A stretch of DNA of 64,000 bases from Chromohalobacter nigrandesensis (lineage in GTDB: Bacteria > Pseudomonadota > Gammaproteobacteria > Pseudomonadales > Halomonadaceae), in NCBI RefSeq assembly GCF_023061285.1, contig NZ_JAKGAM010000010.1, positions 1 through 64,000 on the forward strand, in the 5' to 3' direction. Below the pieces are notes generated by a model. That model was not told the origin of the DNA. It did not search any database and saw only the letters and a program-made list of their open reading frames with translations. Within the stretch, counting starts at the first letter, position 1. Each line of letters begins with the position of its first letter. Below are positions 59,111-64,000 of the stretch, piece after piece. Position numbers and translations under genes: made by a program.

Positions 59111-60220
59111 TCAGTTCGTGTGGCCGGTCTGCAGGCGTTTCTCGATGTACTGGCTATAACGCGACATGCTGAAACAGAACACCCAGAACACCAGCGCGGC
59201 AAATACGTACCCCTCGGTGGCAAAGCCCAGCCAATCACTGTCGGTCAGGCCCGCGCGGATGATCGCCAGCAGATCGAACAATCCGATGATCAAGACCAGC
59301 GAGGTGTCCTTGAACAGGGCAATGAAGGTGTTGACGATCCCCGGGATGACCAGCTTCAAGGCCTGCGGCAGCACGATCAGCCCCATGCGCTGCCAGTAGT
59401 TGAGGCCGAGGGCCTTGCCGGCTTCTTCCTGCCCGCCGGGAATCGCCTGAAGCCCGCCCCTGACGACTTCCGCCATGTAGGCGCTCCAGAACAACATGAT
59501 GCCCACCAGCGCACGCAGGAGCTTGTCGAACTCGACCTCGGTAGGCACGAACAGCGGCAGCATCACCGAGGCCATGAACAGCACGGTAATCAAGGGGACG
59601 CCGCGCCAGAACTCGATGAAGACGACGCTCACCGCCCTGACCAGCGGCATTTTCGAACGTCGCCCCAAGGCCAGCACGATCCCGATCGGCAACGAACCGA
59701 CAATGCCGATCGTGGCCACGGTCAGGGTCAGCATCAACCCGCCCCAGTTGCGGGTCGAGACATGCATCAAGCCGAAATGGCCACCCAACAGGAGGATATA
59801 AGCCGCGATCGGAAAGCCGATCACCGCGATAATCGCGGCCCAACGCTTGCCCGGTACCTTGGGAATCGCCAACCAGGCAAGCAACCCCGCCATCAACGCG
59901 AAGACGATATCCACCCGCCAACGCGCCGCCTCGGGATAAAAGCCATAGATGATCGACTCGAACCGGGCGCTTATGAACACCCAGCAGGCACCTTCACCAC
60001 TGCACGCCTGACGCGAATCGCCGAGCCAGTCGGCCTGGATCAAGGCCCATTGCACGAACGGCCACAATGCCCAGATCAACACACCGATGGTGATTACCGA
60101 GACCACGCTATTGATCGGACCGTTGAACAAGTTGCGCTGTAGCCACTTCAAGACGCCCCGATGCGCATTCGGTGGACGCCGCGCTTCAATCATCTCATCA
60201 CGCATGGATTCACCGGCCAT
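59111..60220 (-). CDS. aapM: General L-amino-acid ABC transporter permease AapM
   Basis: A 369-residue permease from ATG 60220 (AAGGAGCG upstream), much longer than HisM-type subunits because of an N-terminal extension with extra helices, as in AapM/BztC. The EAA loop is GLQAIPGGQEEAGKALGLNY with WQRMGLIVLPQALK. Its start lies within two bases of the aapQ stop. Confidence 0.93.
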   Translation of the reverse strand: MAGESMRDEMIEARRPPNAHRGVLKWLQRNLFNGPINSVVSVITIGVLIWALWPFVQWALIQADWLGDSRQACSGEGACWVFISARFESIIYGFYPEAARWRVDIVFALMAGLLAWLAIPKVPGKRWAAIIAVIGFPIAAYILLLGGHFGLMHVSTRNWGGLMLTLTVATIGIVGSLPIGIVLALGRRSKMPLVRAVSVVFIEFWRGVPLITVLFMASVMLPLFVPTEVEFDKLLRALVGIMLFWSAYMAEVVRGGLQAIPGGQEEAGKALGLNYWQRMGLIVLPQALKLVIPGIVNTFIALFKDTSLVLIIGLFDLLAIIRAGLTDSDWLGFATEGYVFAALVFWVFCFSMSRYSQYIEKRLQTGHTN

Positions 60221-60221
60221 C

Positions 60222-61400
60222 TCAACGCTCCTTGAGCAACGTACGCGCGTTATAAACATTCATCAGCGCCGATACCACCAGACTGATCGTCAGATACACG
60301 GCCATGGTCATGGCCACGATCTCGATGGCCTGCCCTGTCTGATTGAGGGTCGTGCCCGAGAAGACGGCCACCAGGTCGGGATAACCGATCGCCGTGGCAA
60401 GCGAAGAGTTCTTGATGAGATTCAGATACTGGCTCGTCAATTGCGGCACGATGACGCGCATTGCCTGGGGAATCACCACCTTGCGCAAGGTAATGCCGCC
60501 CGGCAGGCTCAGGGCATTGGCCGCCTCGACCTGGCCTTGGGGAACCGATTGAATTCCCGAACGCACGATCTCGGCGATGAAGGCAGCCGTATAGATCGAT
60601 AGCGCCAACCACAAAGCCACCAGCTCAGGCAGCACCCTTACGCCACCGCTGAAGTTGAATCCCGTCAGTTCAGGGATGGACCACTCGAGCGGCGCCCCCG
60701 TGAGCAGGAACACCACTAGCGGTGTGCCGATGATCAAGCCCGCGCCCAGCCAATAGATCGGCAACGCCTTGCCGGTGCGGACCTGGCGACGCTTCGCATA
60801 AATACCCAGTGCAATCGCTGCAACGATACCCACGAGCAAGGCCCAGGGCGTCGCCGCGAAACCGCTGAGTGGCTGCGGGTCGGGAATGACCAAGCCGCGT
60901 ACATTGATAAATATTATTTCTAGAAAACTGAGGCTTTGGCGAGGGCTGGGTAATGCCTGCAGCACCGCGAAATACCAGAACAGGATCTGGACCAGCAGGG
61001 GGATGTTACGGAAGATTTCCACATAGGCGCCCGCCAGGCGGGCCAATAACCAATTCGGCGACAACCTCGCAATCCCCACCGCGAAACCGATGATCGTCGC
61101 CACCACGATGCCCAACGCCGAGACCAGCAAGGTATTGAGCAGCCCGACGAAAAAAGTACGCCCATAGGTACTGTCGCCGGAATACTCGATCAACGTCTGC
61201 GGAATGGAGAAGCCCGCACGCTCATCGAGGAAACCGAACCCCGTGGAGATACCTCGTGCTTCGAGGTTGGCCATCGTGTTGGCGACGATAAAACCAATTA
61301 ACGCTGCTAACGCCGCTAATAACACACCTTGTAATACATAGGCACGAAACGTCGGATTACGCCACAACGCAACCCGATCGCCGGAAGGAGAACGCGACAT
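60222..61400 (-). CDS. aapQ: General L-amino-acid ABC transporter permease AapQ
   Basis: A 392-residue permease. RVALWRNPTFRAYVLQGVLL begins the protein; the long loop between helices and the EAA region SGIQSVPQGQVEAANALSLP, GGITLRKVVIPQAM match AapQ/BztB. It pairs with AapM as the membrane channel. Confidence 0.93.
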   Translation of the reverse strand: MSRSPSGDRVALWRNPTFRAYVLQGVLLAALAALIGFIVANTMANLEARGISTGFGFLDERAGFSIPQTLIEYSGDSTYGRTFFVGLLNTLLVSALGIVVATIIGFAVGIARLSPNWLLARLAGAYVEIFRNIPLLVQILFWYFAVLQALPSPRQSLSFLEIIFINVRGLVIPDPQPLSGFAATPWALLVGIVAAIALGIYAKRRQVRTGKALPIYWLGAGLIIGTPLVVFLLTGAPLEWSIPELTGFNFSGGVRVLPELVALWLALSIYTAAFIAEIVRSGIQSVPQGQVEAANALSLPGGITLRKVVIPQAMRVIVPQLTSQYLNLIKNSSLATAIGYPDLVAVFSGTTLNQTGQAIEIVAMTMAVYLTISLVVSALMNVYNARTLLKER

Positions 61401-61481
61401 ATCGATCCTCTAATACGCTGGCACAAGAAGGCACCCCGCAAAGCATGCGGGGTGCTGCAACCGAGTACTTGACGAACCGTA

Positions 61482-62510
61482 TCAGCGGATCGGCGGCGCG
61501 TAGAGAATGCCCCCTTCGTTCCATAGGGTATTCAGGCCACGCTTGATACCGAGAGGCGAGTCTTCGCCCACGGTGGCCGTGAAGACTTCTCCGTAGTTGC
61601 CGACATCCTTGATGATGTTGTAGGCCCAGTCATCGGAAAGCCCCAACTGCTCGCCGTAGTTGCCGTCGTCGCCCAGCAGGCGTGCCACGCCCGGGTTGGG
61701 TGGGTTATCACGCATCTCGTCGACGTTGTCGCTGTTAACGCCCATTTCTTCAGCGTTGATCATGGCGAAGATGCTCCACTGCACGATATCCAGCCATTGA
61801 TCGTCACCTTGACGGACCACCGGACCCAGCGGTTCCTTGGAAATCAACGTCTCGAGGATCTCGACGCTATCCGGGTCGGGAAGCTGCAGACGCAGTGCAC
61901 TCAGTTGGGAGGTATCGGAGGTCAGCACGTCGCAACGCCCGTGAGCAAATCCTTGGGCGGTCTGATCGGGTGTGTCGAAGGTGACGGTATTGATGTCGAT
62001 ATCACGCGAGGGGAAGTAGTCGGCCAGGTTCAGTTCGTGGGTGGTGCCGGATTGAATGCAGATGGAAGCGCCGTCAAGATCCTCCAGGCTTTCAATGCCC
62101 AGGTCTTTGTTCACCATGAACCCTTGGCCGTCATAAAAGGTCGTGACGGTGAAGTTCAAGCCCAGTGTGTTGTCACGGGTCGCCGTCCAGGTCGTGTTGC
62201 GCGAGAGGACGTCGATCTCGCCCGATTGAAGTGCGGTAAAGCGCTCCTTCGCGGTCAAAGGGGTAAATTCGACTTTTTCGGGATCGCCAAAGATCGCGGC
62301 GGCGATCCCCCGGCAGGTTTCTACATCGAGCCCTTGCCAATTGCCGTCGGAATCCGGTGCCGAGAACCCCGCCAGCCCGACGTTCACCCCACAGTTGAGG
62401 GAGCCACGTTCCTTGACATCATCGAGCGTCGCCGCTTGGGAGGATGTCGCGAGCCCTCCTAGCAGCAAGGCGGCGGGAACGACAACAGCTAATTTGTTTT
62501 TGTACAGCAT
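61482..62510 (-). CDS. aapJ: General L-amino-acid ABC transporter binding protein AapJ
   Basis: A 342-residue family-3 binding protein with signal peptide (KLAVVVPAALLLGGLATSSQ, cleavage after A). LDDVKERGSLNCGVNVGLAG, FSAPDSDGNWQGLDVETCRG, LSRNTTWTATRDNTLGLNFT and PLGPVVRQGDDQWLDIVQWS are AapJ/BztA hallmarks. AAGGAG precedes the ATG. First gene of the aapJQMP operon. The leader of about 270 bp to the VanZ gene holds its promoter. Confidence 0.95.
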   Translation of the reverse strand: MLYKNKLAVVVPAALLLGGLATSSQAATLDDVKERGSLNCGVNVGLAGFSAPDSDGNWQGLDVETCRGIAAAIFGDPEKVEFTPLTAKERFTALQSGEIDVLSRNTTWTATRDNTLGLNFTVTTFYDGQGFMVNKDLGIESLEDLDGASICIQSGTTHELNLADYFPSRDIDINTVTFDTPDQTAQGFAHGRCDVLTSDTSQLSALRLQLPDPDSVEILETLISKEPLGPVVRQGDDQWLDIVQWSIFAMINAEEMGVNSDNVDEMRDNPPNPGVARLLGDDGNYGEQLGLSDDWAYNIIKDVGNYGEVFTATVGEDSPLGIKRGLNTLWNEGGILYAPPIR

Positions 62511-62786
62511 GCAAAAAGCTCCTTGCGTTATTGTGATGGCTTATTCGCGAGCCACGTACAACATTAGCAAAGAGCTTGCCATCCCAGCCAATATACCTAA
62601 GTCACGTACCTTTAACGTCATTTACACGCTGGGGATCACGTCGATAATGCACGACGCATGAACGGCGGCAGCGCCAATGCACCACGATGGGTCTCGACAC
62701 GCTAGGTCATGCTGCCCCGTAATCGCTATCGTCAAAGCCCCTTCGAGAGGCCGGAATCGCATTCATGAAAAGCCGCGCAACATAGC

Positions 62787-63155
62787 CTATCCGCGCGCGA
62801 CAAGAAAGCGCCGGGGCAACAGCCAATGGCAAGCTCCAACGGCGGCCAGCGCCCCCAGTGTATTGGCCAGCGCATCGGCCCAATCGGCGCCGCTACGTCC
62901 GGGTACGCCTAACTGCAAGCCCTCGATGAGAATGCCGTAGCCGATGGCCAGACCCAGCGCCGTCAGCGCACGCAGACCGCCCAGTCGCATGAGTGCCGCC
63001 AGCCCCGCATAGGCGATGAAATGGTTGAACTTGTCCCAGGGCAGATCCTGGGGCATCTCCGCGCCGGGCGTCAGGCTGCCCCAGGCGATCACGGCGGCAC
63101 TGATGCCGGCTAGTGCCAGGCACAACCAGCGCAGATGGCGAAGAGAAACAGGCAT
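62787..63155 (-). CDS. VanZ-like membrane protein
   Basis: A 122-residue protein with three or four helices. WDKFNHFIAYAGLAALMRLG and GYGILIEGLQLGVPGRSGAD then WADALANTLGALAAVG match the VanZ-like domain (His, Glu and Asp conserved). Function outside teicoplanin resistance is unknown. It begins three bases after the DUF393 stop, with AAGGAGCG before the ATG, and so belongs to the hemE group. Confidence 0.88.
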   Translation of the reverse strand: MPVSLRHLRWLCLALAGISAAVIAWGSLTPGAEMPQDLPWDKFNHFIAYAGLAALMRLGGLRALTALGLAIGYGILIEGLQLGVPGRSGADWADALANTLGALAAVGACHWLLPRRFLVARG

Positions 63156-63158
63156 GGC

Positions 63159-63665
63159 TCACGCTCCTTGTGGCGGGTCATCATGTTGTGGGGGAATGTC
63201 ATGGACGGCAGTGTCAGCGTCGTCGTTCACCAAGGCGAAGGGCAAGTCCAACCGCCGACAGGTCGCTTCGTCCAGGTGCGATATCCAGCTCGCACGTGCT
63301 TGTGGCGACCAATCGGTCGCCGGTGCCAGCCGATGGCGCCAGCGTCCGACGAGATGGTAGACACCATCGCGCCAAGCACGTGGCAACCAGCGCAACGCTG
63401 CCAAGCCACGCCAGGGCCATTGCAGCCCCTGCGCCAGACGCCACAATGCCGAGCTGTCGCGATGCAGCTCGCCCCCGCGCACCAACCAGACGCTGTCGAG
63501 CTGCTGCGGATCAGCCCCAAAGTACTCGCCCAGGCGCTGCGCCAGCGCATCATGCAGGCTGGCCAGGTACACCGGCGCCCGTGCGTGGTGCAGCACGAAA
63601 TGCGCCGCGCGCCGACACAACGGGCACTCGGCGTCGAGCACCAGCAGCATGGCACGTTCAGCCAT
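63159..63665 (-). CDS. DUF393 thiol-disulfide oxidoreductase-like protein
   Basis: A 168-residue protein with the DUF393 motif [20 protein letters not shown], a CxxC pair as in thioredoxin-like redox proteins. [12 protein letters not shown] and the late [10 protein letters not shown] segment fit the family. The ATG at 63665 overlaps the hemE stop by eight bases, so it is translationally coupled to hemE. Substrate unknown. Confidence 0.85.
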   Translation of the reverse strand: MAERAMLLVLDAECPLCRRAAHFVLHHARAPVYLASLHDALAQRLGEYFGADPQQLDSVWLVRGGELHRDSSALWRLAQGLQWPWRGLAALRWLPRAWRDGVYHLVGRWRHRLAPATDWSPQARASWISHLDEATCRRLDLPFALVNDDADTAVHDIPPQHDDPPQGA

Positions 63666-64000
63666 GATAACGCGGACTGAACTCATGCAACGCCTCGATG
63701 AACGCAGCGACATGATCGGGGTCAGTGAATTGGCTAACGCCGTGGCCCAGGTTGAAGATATGCCCCGGCCCACTGCCGTAGCTGGCGAGGATCCGCGCCA
63801 CTTCATCGCGAATCGCCTGGGGCGAGGCGAACAGCACGTTGGGGTCGAGATTGCCCTGCAGCGCCACGCGATCGCCCACGCGAGTCCGCGCGTCGCTCAG
63901 TTCGGTGGTCCAATCCAGGCCCACAGCATCGGCGCCGCTGTCGGCGATGGTTTCCAGCCACTGGCCGCCCTGCTTGGTGAACAGAATCACCGGCACGTGA
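63658..64000 (-). CDS. hemE: Uroporphyrinogen decarboxylase HemE, C-terminal part (runs off right edge)
   Basis: The last 114 codons of hemE are seen: [40 protein letters not shown] and [20 protein letters not shown], ending [32 protein letters not shown] in two pieces. These are the conserved C-terminal HemE motifs, including the catalytic-site His in NLGHG. The enzyme decarboxylates uroporphyrinogen III to coproporphyrinogen III. The start lies outside the window. Confidence 0.96.
   Translation of the reverse strand, partial: HVPVILFTKQGGQWLETIADSGADAVGLDWTTELSDARTRVGDRVALQGNLDPNVLFASPQAIRDEVARILASYGSGPGHIFNLGHGVSQFTDPDHVAAFIEALHEFSPRYHG

Noticed and set aside
59120-60142. Plus-strand frame of 340 codons
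   Set aside because: Antisense to aapM; very rich in His, Gln, Arg and Asp, with no recognisable domain.

Overview
The window reads as a chromosomal segment of a moderately halophilic gammaproteobacterium, most likely Halomonadaceae (Halomonas/Chromohalobacter type). This is an inference from high GC, acidic secreted proteins, many compatible-solute or amino-acid style transporters, a class C beta-lactamase and a set of Zur-regulated zinc genes. I ran no database search. No rRNA, tRNA, CRISPR array, integrase, transposase or prophage gene was recognised.

Layout. 0-2 kb: start of a VgrG gene (cut by the window edge), a decayed MFS transporter and a BrnT/BrnA-like toxin-antitoxin pair. 2-7.5 kb: PepSY membrane protein, DUF2946 protein, Asp/Glu racemase, DUF427 protein, RhtA-like exporter and AmpC. 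7.5-13.4 kb: a zinc-starvation cluster (zigA-folE2, znuCB, znuA, zinT) with three palindromic Zur-type boxes. 13.4-16.8 kb: DMT transporter with divergent LysR regulator, NlpC/P60 lipoprotein and 1-Cys peroxiredoxin. 17-21 kb: an mmuMP cassette (S-methylmethionine use) lying between a complete acetylpolyamine/histone deacetylase-like gene and a second partial copy of its 3' end. 21-31.5 kb: MCP, EamA transporter, ChaC, ArfB, a 57-residue secreted peptide, a two-gene PQQ dehydrogenase, MntP, TspO, a split-barrel flavoprotein, a frameshifted LysR gene and a cupin dioxygenase.

31.5-38.1 kb is a lower-GC patchwork: a DUF2235 hydrolase, yefM-yoeB, and an arsR/permease/arsM cassette. That cassette lies between a complete SDR gene and a second partial copy of the SDR 3' end, the same architecture as at mmuMP. 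A TauE-like exporter follows. 38.4-51.6 kb: katG, a class III aminotransferase, a MocR regulator divergent from a GltS-like symporter/amidohydrolase/COG0523 GTPase operon, a polar amino-acid ABC transporter and an amidase remnant; this looks like one catabolic locus for an unidentified nitrogenous compound. 51.6-64 kb: D,D-carboxypeptidase with SPOR domain, YkvA protein, fpr with a divergent FinR-like regulator, a Cache-type MCP, the aapJQMP general amino-acid transporter, and a hemE-DUF393-VanZ group cut by the right edge.

The observations I rate highest are the two cassettes flanked by diverged duplicates of a host gene's 3' end, the 13-bp tandem duplication that breaks a LysR gene, and the overlap between a metal-dependent amidohydrolase gene and its own COG0523 GTPase gene.
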